64,000 nucleotides of DNA, taken from assembly GCA_026645575.1 (NCBI GenBank), contig JAPKMW010000020.1, forward strand, positions 62,001 through 126,000, written 5' to 3'. The translations under genes were made by a program, and so were the position numbers. Shown piece after piece: positions 7,778-16,043 of this stretch (the stretch's first letter is position 1; the number at the start of each line of letters is the position of its first letter). The notes beneath the pieces are model-generated. The model was not told the origin of the DNA. It saw nothing but the letters and a program-made list of their open reading frames with translations, and searched no databases. This DNA comes from Caldilineaceae bacterium. GTDB lineage: Bacteria > Chloroflexota > Anaerolineae > Caldilineales > Caldilineaceae.

Positions 7778-8350
7778 ATGACTACCACAGAAGAAACTTT
7801 ACAACATAGTTTTCTTACCGCTACGCTTTCGTTGGGGTTAGCCGCAGCGGCGCGCTTGGTTTATCCGCCCTTGTCTTATGCCAGCGCCTTGGCGCTAGTC
7901 TATATGGGAACACCGGCGGCTCAAAATGCCTATGAAGATCTGACCGCAGGGCGAACGATCAAGCGCGCGTTCGTCGAGACAGCTACCTTGACGGTTTGTC
8001 TTGGGCAGGGACATCTCCTGGTGGGATCGTTGGCTTTCTCGCTCTATCATGCGGGGCGACTCCTCTACCGGCAACGCACGCAACAACGCCAACGGTTGGC
8101 GCAACTGGTGCGTATCCAGGAAGGCGATCAAGTGGTCTATCACCCGCTGACGAAAGTACACCAAGGGGCACATCTGCTCTTGGTGGCTGGCGAGTTGGCC
8201 CCGCTAACCGGGCGCGTGGTCGAGGGCAAAGCCTTGGTCAACCAACAGCCCTTTACTGCCCAGGTCAAAGAGGCTATTCTGCAAGCGGGCGATGACCTGA
8301 CCGCCGGCACTTTGATTGTCATCGGTAATCTTTGCGTCGCCGCCAGCTAA
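7778..8350 (+). CDS. P-type ATPase fragment: membrane pair plus degenerate actuator domain
   Basis: A 190-residue protein aligning only with the first third of the neighbouring ATPases. Residues about 12-95 give two hydrophobic pairs (AARLVYPPLSYASALALVYM matches RLFYPPLALLSVPGLLY of the 21042 protein). Residues about 105-188 follow the actuator domain: ELAPLTGRVVEGKALVNQQP corresponds to QMIPVDGVISDGYASIDQHR of the 8522 enzyme. The dephosphorylation motif TGE is replaced by TAQ, so catalysis by this domain is not expected. It sits directly after the 441-residue pseudoenzyme, which lacks exactly this domain, so the two may act as a split pair. The alternative is a gene remnant kept by chance. 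Confidence 0.7.
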   Translation: MTTTEETLQHSFLTATLSLGLAAAARLVYPPLSYASALALVYMGTPAAQNAYEDLTAGRTIKRAFVETATLTVCLGQGHLLVGSLAFSLYHAGRLLYRQRTQQRQRLAQLVRIQEGDQVVYHPLTKVHQGAHLLLVAGELAPLTGRVVEGKALVNQQPFTAQVKEAILQAGDDLTAGTLIVIGNLCVAAS

Positions 8351-8521
8351 CCCGGCCTAACGCCGATTCGCATTTCTGTTCAACGCAATAGGCTTCTGTT
8401 GAGTTATAGAATAATTATGTAATTTATCTATTTGTGCTACAATGTAATGACTTACATCTAAATCAGAAAACCAACTTTCTTATAAGATTTTGCCGCTATT
8501 TTTAGCCTACAGGAAGTAACC

Positions 8522-10681
8522 ATGTTTCCACTCATCCCGTTGACCATTGCCGGCGGCGCAGCGGCGGTCGGCGCTGTGGCGCTCACCCGCCAAAGAGCCG
8601 CTCGCCCTACGTTGGCGGCGCTCCTCAATGGTCACACCCGTCAACTACCGCTGTCGTCTACACCGGCGTCCGTACCGAGCCGCCCACTACCCCAACGCGG
8701 GCCGGTAGCAATCTTACGGAAAAGCGCCGGCGCTCTTGATGCGCGCTATCAAGCCATCATGCACCGCCACTTCGATCGGCTCTTTGGCGCCGAACGGGAC
8801 CAGCAGATGCAGGAGATCAGCGAAGTGGGCGGCGGGCTGGTCATTACACCTTACGAAAAAACCTTGAACCGTAACATCGCCATGAGTACGGTCGTCACTG
8901 GCATTGCCTTGGCTGCCGCCAGTCAGCCAGTTGTGGTCGTCGTTACCTGTCTGCCGTTAGCAATCTCGATGTCATGGGTGATCTTTCAGCGCGCCTACCA
9001 TTGTATTTTTGTCGAACATAAGCTGAAGATTCCAGTGGTGGCATCGGTCAACGTATTGGCGACCTGGCTGGGCGGCTTCTACTTTGCCGGTGGCTTAAGC
9101 TTTATTCTTTTCTTTCTCAGCGAAAAGCTGATTGTCATCACCCAGGATCGCTCCCAGCGCAAGATGGTCAACATCTTTGGGCAGCAGCCGCGCAAAGTCT
9201 GGGCCGTCATCGATGGCGTGGAAGTCGAGATTGGGTTTGAGCAGGTCGAGATCGGTACGCGCCTGGTGATCGGCGCCGGCCAGATGATTCCAGTCGATGG
9301 GGTGATCAGCGACGGCTACGCTTCCATTGACCAACACCGGCTGACCGGCGAAGCGCAACCGGCGGAGAAGCGGGTGGGCGACCGCGTGCTGGCCGCCACG
9401 GTGGTGCTGGCCGGCAAGATCTACATCACAGTGGAAAAGGCCGGCAAAGCGACCGCCGCCGCCCAAATTGGCGAAATCCTCAATACCACTGCCGGCTACC
9501 AGATGTCGATTGAATCCAAGGCATTACAATTGGCGAATGCGTCCTTAGGGCCGACCTTACTCGCCGCCGGCTTGGCCTGGCTGGTGCAAAGCTTTGAAGG
9601 CGCCGTCGCCATTACCAACGCCGCCTTTGGCTTTAATGTCAAAATGACCGGGCCGATTGCCATGCTCAACTATCTCAACATCGCCGCCCACAAGGGAATG
9701 TTGGTCAAGGATGGCCGTTCGCTGGAATTGCTGCACAATGTGGACGCCATCATCTTTGACAAGACCGGCACCTTGACCCTCGAACAGCCCCATGTTGCCC
9801 AGATTCATCTCTTTAATGGCATTGACCAAGCCACGCTGCTGGCCTATGCTGCTGCCCTCGAAGATCGCCAGAGCCACCCCATTGCCCACGCCATTGTCCA
9901 CGCCGCCAAAACGCAAGGGCTAACGCTCCCGGCAATCAACGATGCCCGCTACGAAGTCGGCTATGGCCTCAAAGCCTGGATCGACGGGCGGCTGATCCGC
10001 ATCGGCAGCGACCGCTTTATGGCCCTGGAAGCCATCCCGCTGCCCCCGGCTGTCGCCGCCTTGCAAGCCGAAGCGCATGGTCAAGGCCATTCGCTAGTGA
10101 TGGTGGCGCTCGACGACGAACTGGCTGGCATCATCGAACTGGCCCCGACCATTCGCCCCGAAGCGCAGCAAATTATTGCCGACCTGCACAAGCGGGGCAA
10201 GCAGGTCTATATCATCTCCGGCGACCAGGAGCAGCCGACGCGCAACTTGGCGGAGAAATTGGGGATTGACCATTACTTTGCCAACACCCTGCCCGAAGAG
10301 AAGGCCGGCCATGTCGAACGCTTACAGGCCGAAGGGCGCACCGTCTGCTTTGTCGGCGACGGCATCAACGATTCGATTGCGCTGAAAAAAGCGCAAGTCT
10401 CCATCTCGCTGCGCGGAGCCACCTCCGTCGCCACCGACACGGCGCAGATTGTCTTTATGGACACCACGCTCAACCAATTGCCAGCGCTGCTCGACCTGGC
10501 CGGTCAGTTTGATCTAAACATGAAGACTGGCTTTGCCGTCGCCATGATTCCCGGCTTTTTTATCATCGGCGGCGTCTTCCTGACAGGCATGGGGCTAGTC
10601 GGCTCACTCGTCATTTATAACGCCAGTCTCCTGGCCGGGGTGGGCGTGGCGATGCTGCCGCTGTTACAAAACCATGAATAA
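8522..10681 (+). CDS. P1B-like P-type ATPase without CPC motif (paralogue 1)
   Basis: A 719-residue integral membrane ATPase with a good AGGAAG ribosome site. It carries the actuator TGE (275-277), phosphorylation motif DKTGT (Asp413), the P1B-type nucleotide-domain HP motif (SHPIAHAI) and GDGIND (612-617), so it should be catalytically competent. It has no N-terminal metal-binding domain. The membrane motif that is CPC in heavy-metal pumps reads F369-G-F, followed by a conserved TGPIAMLN. The transported substrate is therefore unlikely to be a classic soft metal bound by Cys. The N-terminus (residues 1-110) is an anchor helix plus a polar stretch, MFPLIPLTIAGGAAAVGAVA. The sulfotransferase gene follows closely. 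Confidence 0.92.
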   Translation: MFPLIPLTIAGGAAAVGAVALTRQRAARPTLAALLNGHTRQLPLSSTPASVPSRPLPQRGPVAILRKSAGALDARYQAIMHRHFDRLFGAERDQQMQEISEVGGGLVITPYEKTLNRNIAMSTVVTGIALAAASQPVVVVVTCLPLAISMSWVIFQRAYHCIFVEHKLKIPVVASVNVLATWLGGFYFAGGLSFILFFLSEKLIVITQDRSQRKMVNIFGQQPRKVWAVIDGVEVEIGFEQVEIGTRLVIGAGQMIPVDGVISDGYASIDQHRLTGEAQPAEKRVGDRVLAATVVLAGKIYITVEKAGKATAAAQIGEILNTTAGYQMSIESKALQLANASLGPTLLAAGLAWLVQSFEGAVAITNAAFGFNVKMTGPIAMLNYLNIAAHKGMLVKDGRSLELLHNVDAIIFDKTGTLTLEQPHVAQIHLFNGIDQATLLAYAAALEDRQSHPIAHAIVHAAKTQGLTLPAINDARYEVGYGLKAWIDGRLIRIGSDRFMALEAIPLPPAVAALQAEAHGQGHSLVMVALDDELAGIIELAPTIRPEAQQIIADLHKRGKQVYIISGDQEQPTRNLAEKLGIDHYFANTLPEEKAGHVERLQAEGRTVCFVGDGINDSIALKKAQVSISLRGATSVATDTAQIVFMDTTLNQLPALLDLAGQFDLNMKTGFAVAMIPGFFIIGGVFLTGMGLVGSLVIYNASLLAGVGVAMLPLLQNHE

Positions 10682-10712
10682 AATTATGCAGGAGCGAGGA
10701 GATAAACCACTC

Positions 10713-11615
10713 ATGACAGAAACAACCTTGCCTACCATCCCCTTTAACCACACCATTATCGCTAACGGTCAAGGGGCCACAATGGTGAGCTTCCCTGAGC
10801 TGCCGCAAGCGATGTTCGATTGTTTGCACCACGGCTTTGCCCCGCGGGCCGATGATCTCTTTGTCGTCACCTACCCACGTTCCGGCACAACCTGGACGCG
10901 CCAGATTCTTCATTTGTTGCTCAACAACGGGGAACAGGGCGAAAGCGATTTTCATCAGACTGTCCCCTATCTGGATTATAGCATGATCGGTTTGCCCGTT
11001 CCTGAACATGTTGAATATCTGATGGGGTTGACCACACCCCGCTATTTGACCACCCACTTCCCCTACAACTTCATGCCCATTGCCGGCACAGCATTAGGTC
11101 GCTACATCTACGTCGCTCGCAACCCCAAAGATTGCGCCGTTTCCACCTACTACTTTTACTTGAGCCTGGCCCACATGGGCTTTGATGGCGCATGGCCGGC
11201 GTTTTTTGAACTTTTTATGAACGGGCTGGTGATCAATGGTGACTGTTTTGATCATGTGTTGGGCTGGTGGCAGGCCAGCCGTCAATGTGACAACATTCTT
11301 TTTCTGACCTATGAACAGATGCACAAGGACTTACCCGGCGTCGTGGCGCAGATTGCCCGTTTTCTTGATTTGCCGACAACCCCGGCCGTTATCGCCGCTA
11401 CCGCCGAGCAGACCCGCTTTGGCGCCATGCGGCAAAACCCCAAAGCCAATATGGATGACATCAACATCCCACGACCAGAACATCCCTATCACCATCTGCG
11501 CAAAGGGCAGGTGGGCGACTGGCGCACCCTCTTCACGGCGGAACAGAGCACCCGCATAGACGCCCGTTACCAGGCGCAATGGGTGAGCGCCGGTCTCACC
11601 ATTGAATTTGAATAG
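10713..11615 (+). CDS. PAPS-dependent sulfotransferase
   Basis: A 300-residue cytosolic-type sulfotransferase. It shows the 5'-phosphosulfate loop TYPRSGTTWT, the 3'-phosphate-binding segment YVARNPKDCAVSTYY and the C-terminal KGQVGDWRTLF motif, all typical of family 1 enzymes that move sulfate from PAPS to a hydroxyl or amine. ATG 10713 was chosen because GGAGCGAGGAG lies about ten bases upstream; an in-frame ATG at 10674 overlaps the ATPase stop. A second sulfotransferase domain is built into the 27391 protein, so sulfation is probably part of the pathway. The acceptor is unknown. Confidence 0.93.
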   Translation: MTETTLPTIPFNHTIIANGQGATMVSFPELPQAMFDCLHHGFAPRADDLFVVTYPRSGTTWTRQILHLLLNNGEQGESDFHQTVPYLDYSMIGLPVPEHVEYLMGLTTPRYLTTHFPYNFMPIAGTALGRYIYVARNPKDCAVSTYYFYLSLAHMGFDGAWPAFFELFMNGLVINGDCFDHVLGWWQASRQCDNILFLTYEQMHKDLPGVVAQIARFLDLPTTPAVIAATAEQTRFGAMRQNPKANMDDINIPRPEHPYHHLRKGQVGDWRTLFTAEQSTRIDARYQAQWVSAGLTIEFE

Positions 11616-11698
11616 CCCAACGCGATCCGGCTCTACCAGTGAGAATAATTTTTGTAACAACCCTACCCTTTGTTAACTGATAAGATTGCGGAGGAAAA

Positions 11699-13297
11699 AT
11701 GAATAACCCACACCCACCTACAATGCTCAACCGGCGGCGCTTTTTGCAACTAACTGGTGGCGCCGCTTCGTTGGCGCTCTTAAGCGCTTGTGTCGCCACC
11801 CCCGCCGCACCGGCCGCCGATAGCGCGTCCGCCGCGGTCCCGGCCGACAATCAACCCCAACGCGGTGGCGTTTTACGGGTCGCTCTGGCCGACGATGTGA
11901 CCACCCTTGATCCCGGCACATCGATCACTTTGGCTGATGTCCAGATCGGCTATCTGGCCTATGAAACCTTGATCCGCCGTGCCGAAAATGAACCGGGCGC
12001 GCCCCTCTACCCGGCGTTGGCCGAAGCGTGGGAGACCAGCGAAGACGCGACCGTTCATACCTTAACCCTGCGCCAGGGCGTCGCCTTCCATCATGGCACG
12101 GCCTTTACCGCCAAAGATGTCGAATATTCGATCAACCGCCTGCTCGATCCGGCCCTGGCGGCGGGTGTGTCCGGCTCACTCGGCGTCATCGACAAAATGG
12201 AAATTATCGATGACTTTACCATCAAGTTCCACCTGAAAGCCGCCAACGTCGTGCTGCCCTACACCCTGGCCGGCCCCGGCGTACAGATTGTTCCCCATGA
12301 TCGCACCACCGAACAGATCGTTGCTGAAGTCTCCGGCACCGGCCCCTTTGTTCTGGCCGAACGGGTCCCCGGTGAACGCACCGTTTTCAAGCGCAACGAG
12401 AACTATTGGGACAAAGCGCTTCCCTATCTCGATGAAGTGCAACTGCTGGTGCTGCCCGAACCGGCCACCCAAATCGCTGCCCTCACCGGCGGCACCGTCG
12501 ATCTGATCCATTCGATTGGCTTGGAGAGCGCCCCCATGTTGGAGGGCACGCCCGATGTCAGCGTGGTCGAGAGCAGCCAGGGCAACTATCCGATTTTTGC
12601 CATGCGCGCCGACCAAAAGCCCTTTGACGATCTGCGGGTGCGCCAGGCGCTCAAACATGCCGTAGATCGCGCCGCCCTGCACCAAACGCTGATGAACGGG
12701 CGCGGTGCAATTGGCAACGACCAACCGGTCGGCCCCGGCACCCCCTTCTGGGCAGACGTGCAACCGCTGGCCTATGATGTGGAAAAGGCCAAAGCCTTGT
12801 TAGCCGAAGCCGGTTATGCCGACGGCGTGGAAGTCGCCTTGTCTACCAGTGACATCGGCGGGCCACGTGTCAACGATGCCGCTGTTGCCATTCAAGAGAT
12901 GGTCAAGGCTGCCGGCTTTACCATCACCATCGACAAAGTGCCGGTGGGTGATTTCTGGAGCCAAAAGTATATGCAAGTCCCCTTCTTCACCAGTTGGTGG
13001 CCGGTCTTTAGCGATCCCAATGCCGTCTTGCCGCTGGCCTATAGTTCGGATGGCTTTTATAACGAAAGCGGCTGGAGCGACCCCAAAGTGGACGAACTGA
13101 TCGCCGCCGGGCGCGCCGAACAGGATGGGGAGAAGCGCAAGCAGATCTACGCCGAAGTGCAACAGATCATTAGCGAACAGGGCGGCGTATTGATCCCGTA
13201 CTTTGCCCCCTTCTTGCAGGCCATTCGTAACAACGTGCAAGGCCATGCCCCAGCCCCGCGCCTTGTCTATCAGAATATCTGGCTGACGCAGGGTTGA
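11699..13297 (+). CDS. Tat-exported oligopeptide-binding lipoprotein
   Basis: A 532-residue family 5 solute-binding protein with GGAGGA ribosome site. Its N-terminus combines a twin-arginine motif (NRRRFLQL) with a lipobox (LLSAC, Cys31), so it is exported and lipid-anchored outside the membrane. Core motifs include RGGVLRVALADDVTTLDPG and FDDLRVRQALKHAVDR. It is a close paralogue of the 24159 protein, sharing YDVEKAKALLAEAGYADG. The DppB/DppC-like pair beginning at 16044 is its likely membrane partner. Ligand unknown; within a natural-product locus it may import a precursor or recapture product. Confidence 0.93.
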   Translation: MNNPHPPTMLNRRRFLQLTGGAASLALLSACVATPAAPAADSASAAVPADNQPQRGGVLRVALADDVTTLDPGTSITLADVQIGYLAYETLIRRAENEPGAPLYPALAEAWETSEDATVHTLTLRQGVAFHHGTAFTAKDVEYSINRLLDPALAAGVSGSLGVIDKMEIIDDFTIKFHLKAANVVLPYTLAGPGVQIVPHDRTTEQIVAEVSGTGPFVLAERVPGERTVFKRNENYWDKALPYLDEVQLLVLPEPATQIAALTGGTVDLIHSIGLESAPMLEGTPDVSVVESSQGNYPIFAMRADQKPFDDLRVRQALKHAVDRAALHQTLMNGRGAIGNDQPVGPGTPFWADVQPLAYDVEKAKALLAEAGYADGVEVALSTSDIGGPRVNDAAVAIQEMVKAAGFTITIDKVPVGDFWSQKYMQVPFFTSWWPVFSDPNAVLPLAYSSDGFYNESGWSDPKVDELIAAGRAEQDGEKRKQIYAEVQQIISEQGGVLIPYFAPFLQAIRNNVQGHAPAPRLVYQNIWLTQG

Positions 13298-13317
13298 TCC
13301 GTCAGGACAAAAGGCTC

Positions 13318-13371
13318 TTCATCCCACGTTCATCCTACGTTCATCCCACGTTCATCCTACGTTGGTATGAT
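13318..13371 (+). promoter_or_regulatory. 11-bp direct-repeat array, site 2, abutting a -10 element
   Basis: Four copies of TTCATCCYACG occupy 13318-13361 with an exact 11-base period, alternating C and T at the eighth position. TATGAT at 13366-13371 follows; the last TTCATCC heptamer ends 8 bases before it, the spacing described for SARP activators. The remaining gap up to 13548 shows no gene but has a second AT-rich promoter-like word near 13456 and an AAGGAGA ribosome site for the 13549 gene. Confidence 0.7.
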
Positions 13372-13548
13372 ATGCTACTTCGTGTTTTGGTTCCTGGCAG
13401 GACCAAGGAATATCGCATTTGCTTACAAGATTATTCAGCAAAAACAACGAGAGTGTAATATACTGTTTGGGTGATACGCATCACTACTGAATGACGCGGA
13501 TTAAGAAGCAATGTGTGACCAACATGTGTTGGTAAGGAGAACAAAGCC

Positions 13549-13863
13549 ATGCAAAGTCTAAACACGATTAAAGACAAAAGCCAGGCAAGCTGGAACCGTC
13601 TCGTCGAAGCCGGCCAACAGCAGCCCGAAGAGCGCAAAGTGTGGGGCGTGACCATTGCCGCTGCTGTCGTCGGGGGTCTCGCCCTGGCGGCTGTGTCCAA
13701 GGGCGTCCTCGCTGTTGTTGGCACCCTGGCCGCGCCCCCGGTCGCACTGACGGTAGGCGCGTTGGCCGGTGGCGCCGTAGGCTGGAGCTTGATGCAGACG
13801 CAACCGACGGAAGCCGCGGCGGATAACCCTGCGCCAGTGCCGGCACAGGAAGCGACGGCGTAA
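13549..13863 (+). CDS. Small glycine-rich membrane protein
   Basis: A 104-residue protein of unknown function preceded by AAGGAGA. A charged N-terminal helix (residues 1-30, ending QQQPEERKVW) leads into two adjacent hydrophobic stretches (GVTIAAAVVGGLALAAVS and PVALTVGALAGGAVGW) that look like a membrane hairpin with a glycine-zipper second helix. An Ala/Pro/Glu-rich tail follows. Mycobacterial PacL (DUF1490) proteins are comparably small membrane partners of P-type ATPases, but no sequence relationship is claimed. It lies directly behind a strong repeat-array promoter and heads a run of three unusual genes. Confidence 0.7.
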   Translation: MQSLNTIKDKSQASWNRLVEAGQQQPEERKVWGVTIAAAVVGGLALAAVSKGVLAVVGTLAAPPVALTVGALAGGAVGWSLMQTQPTEAAADNPAPVPAQEATA

Positions 13864-13893
13864 ACAACCCCAAGCCCAGAGGAAAGGAAAACA

Positions 13894-15663
13894 ATGTTTC
13901 TCGAATATTTAGCCGCCAAAGGCTTACTCAGTGGTTTGTGTGCTGCCAAAGCTGGCGCTGCCGCCGGAGTAACCGCCCCCCTATGGTCCGGCATGACGAC
14001 GGCGCCGGCCTGGGTGGCTGCGGGCAAAATGGCCGTACCAGCCGGCGCTGCATTGGCGTCTGCAGCCGGTAGCGCTGGCGCAAGCATGGGCGCAGGAACA
14101 GGGGTGGGCGCCGGCCTGATGGGAGCTGGCGCCGCTGCCGGCAAAGCCGGTCTCATGGGCGCGTCTGCTGGTGCAGGCATGGGCGCTGGTAGCGCTGGCG
14201 CTGCTGGCGCCGGCGGCATAAGCGCGGCTAGCAGTAGCGTTGCCGCTGGCGGCGCTGGTACGGCGGCGGCTGGCGGCACAGGTGGCGCTGGCGCCGCCCT
14301 ACCCTTGACCGCCGCGGCAGCAACTGGCGCCGTGCTGGCAGCCAAGGGTGCCGCAGCGCCAGCGGCTGGCTTAGCGATTAAGAGCGGGTTGCCCGCCGCC
14401 GCTACCGCAGCCAAAACGGCGACCGCCGGCGCAATGGCGGCCAAAGCTGTTGCCCCTGTCGCCACCGCGGCCAAAACAGCCGCCGCACCCATTGCCGCCA
14501 CGGCGGCGAAAGGCGCCACTACCGGTGCGGCAACCACGGCTGGGGCCGCCACGGCAGCCAAGAGCGCGGCTGCGCCCGTCGCCGCCACTACAGCCACGAA
14601 GACCGCATCCGCTGGTGCGACAACAGCAGCGGTGGGCGCAAGCGCCGCTAAGAGTGCCGCGGTTCCAGCCGCAGCGACAACGACTAAGGCTGCCAGTACG
14701 GGGGCAACCACTGCGGCTGGCGCTACGGCAGCCATGAGTGCGGCGGTCCCAGCCACGACCACTGTGGCTAAGACGGCCACGGTGGCGCCTGCCGCCACTA
14801 CGGTTGCTGCTAAAACGGCGCCTGCCGGCGCGGCCACGGCGGCTGGTGTAACCGCCGCCAAGAGCGCCGCCCCAGCAGCGGCTGTCGCTAAGACCGCTGC
14901 CCCAGCCGCGACAACCGCTGCTGGGGTGGCAGCCCCGGCCACAGCGACGGGCGTTAAGGCTGCAACGACTGGTGCAGCCACCACTGCCGCCAAGACGGCC
15001 ACGGCTGGTGCGGCCACGGCGGCTGGTGTAACTGCCGCCAAGGGCGCCGCGCCGGTAGCGGCCGCTGCTAAGACGGCGACCGCCACGACACCGGCAGCCG
15101 CGGCGGTTGCTAAGAGTGCGGCCCCCGTCTCTACAACTGCTGCGAAGACAGCTACAACGGGTGCGGCGGCACCGGCTGGTGTAACTGCGGCGAAGAGTGC
15201 AGCACCGGCTGCCGCCACGGCTACCAAGACGGCCGGGGCAGCCGCACCAGCAGCTACAACAACTGCCGCTAAGACCGCAGCCGCCGGTGCTACGACTGCT
15301 GCGGCAGGCGCCACCGCGGCGAAGAGTGCGGCAGTCCCAGCCACGGCCACGGCTGCCAAGAGCGCCACGGCTGCCCCAGCCGCGACCAGTGCTGCCAAGA
15401 CAGCTACGGCTGGTACAGCAGCCACCACCGGCGCGACCGTGGTAAAGAGCGCCGCCCCCGCGGCCACAGTTACAGCAGCGAAGACCGCGACCGCCGCCCC
15501 CGCCGCGAAGACGGCGACCACGGGCGCTACGGCGGCCAAGAGCGCCGCACCGGCCACTGCTACCGCCACCACTGCTAGCGCCACCGCGGCCAAGAGCGCA
15601 ACCCCTGCTGCCGCCACTGCCGCTAAACCAGCCACCGCTACGGTTGCAGCTAAGGCTAGCTAA
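13894..15663 (+). CDS. Giant Ala/Thr/Lys low-complexity protein
   Basis: A 589-residue protein with a GAGGAAAGGA ribosome site. After an N-terminal hydrophobic segment (residues 1-60) and a Gly/Ala/Met/Ser zone (about 60-150), the remainder is built almost entirely from Ala, Thr, Lys, Gly, Val and Pro, with AAKTA or AAKSA recurring about every 11-17 residues. This resembles the Ala/Lys/Pro tails of PhaF-type phasins and histone H1-like proteins, which bind DNA or coat granules; that is analogy only. Repeats are visible at DNA level as well (for example near 14830 and 15010). The antisense strand is open over 2.2 kb purely because of GCN-rich composition. Function unknown. Confidence 0.65.
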   Translation: MFLEYLAAKGLLSGLCAAKAGAAAGVTAPLWSGMTTAPAWVAAGKMAVPAGAALASAAGSAGASMGAGTGVGAGLMGAGAAAGKAGLMGASAGAGMGAGSAGAAGAGGISAASSSVAAGGAGTAAAGGTGGAGAALPLTAAAATGAVLAAKGAAAPAAGLAIKSGLPAAATAAKTATAGAMAAKAVAPVATAAKTAAAPIAATAAKGATTGAATTAGAATAAKSAAAPVAATTATKTASAGATTAAVGASAAKSAAVPAAATTTKAASTGATTAAGATAAMSAAVPATTTVAKTATVAPAATTVAAKTAPAGAATAAGVTAAKSAAPAAAVAKTAAPAATTAAGVAAPATATGVKAATTGAATTAAKTATAGAATAAGVTAAKGAAPVAAAAKTATATTPAAAAVAKSAAPVSTTAAKTATTGAAAPAGVTAAKSAAPAAATATKTAGAAAPAATTTAAKTAAAGATTAAAGATAAKSAAVPATATAAKSATAAPAATSAAKTATAGTAATTGATVVKSAAPAATVTAAKTATAAPAAKTATTGATAAKSAAPATATATTASATAAKSATPAAATAAKPATATVAAKAS

Positions 15664-15674
15664 TTATGACATGG

Positions 15675-15723
15675 CGGTTGGTTAGTTGGTTGAGCTTGTC
15701 GAAACCAACTAACTAACCAACCG
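15675..15723. repeat. TTGGTTAG palindrome
   Basis: CGGTTGGTTAGTTGGTT (15675-15691) pairs with AACCAACTAACTAACCAACCG (15703-15723) around a TGAGCTTGTCGAA loop. It lies just after the Ala-rich gene and could terminate or stabilise that transcript. Confidence 0.75.
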
Positions 15724-15764
15724 ATCGACAAAAGAAATCAAAGTTAGACAAAAGGAAAAGAAAA

Positions 15765-15974
15765 ATGCAACAGAAAACAACCAACAATGCACAAGAGCAA
15801 CATACCGCTGCGCCAGTCTTTGGCGGGCTGCCAGTGCGCACCAATCTGCGTGCCGGCCTGGCTTGGGACGATCTGGATGACCAAGCCATCTCCCTCTTCA
15901 ACCAGTTGAAAGATGCCGTTGCCGGCGCTGTCCAAAATGTGAGTGATGCCGTCAAGAATGCCGGTGCGAGTTAG
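15765..15974 (+). CDS. Small 69-residue protein with amphipathic C-terminal helix
   Basis: The start has an AAAGGAAAAG ribosome site. Residues 1-35 are polar, with a short PVFGGLPVR motif. Residues 36-69 (from DDLDDQAISLFNQLKDAV to NAGAS) form a probable amphipathic helix with acidic and Ala/Val faces. There is no Cys-rich core, double-Gly cleavage site or obvious RiPP signature, so a leader-type peptide is possible but unsupported. It is flanked on both sides by TTGGTTAG palindromes and precedes a transporter permease gene. Function unknown. Confidence 0.55.
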   Translation: MQQKTTNNAQEQHTAAPVFGGLPVRTNLRAGLAWDDLDDQAISLFNQLKDAVAGAVQNVSDAVKNAGAS

Positions 15975-15976
15975 CT

Positions 15977-16019
15977 AGTTGGTTAGTTGGTTTGTTTCTC
16001 ACCAACCAACTAACCAACT
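15977..16019. repeat. TTGGTTAG palindrome before permease genes
   Basis: AGTTGGTTAGTTGGTT (15977-15992) is a perfect reverse complement of AACCAACTAACCAACT (16004-16019). Further AACCAACT copies continue to the permease start at 16044. Probable terminator or dispersed repeat of the same family as 15675-15723. Confidence 0.75.
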
Positions 16020-16043
16020 AACTAACCAACCAACTAACCCACC

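Noticed and set aside
13431..15635. Long minus-strand open frame (over 700 codons, Ala/Val-rich) antisense to the Ala/Lys protein gene
   Set aside because: GCN-rich codons leave the complementary frame open. The + strand frame has a good ribosome site, a sensible N-terminus and co-directional neighbours, while the antisense frame has none of these.
15765..15974. RiPP precursor peptide
   Set aside because: No modification enzyme genes, cleavage motif or Cys/Ser/Thr-rich core; kept only as a small protein of unknown function.
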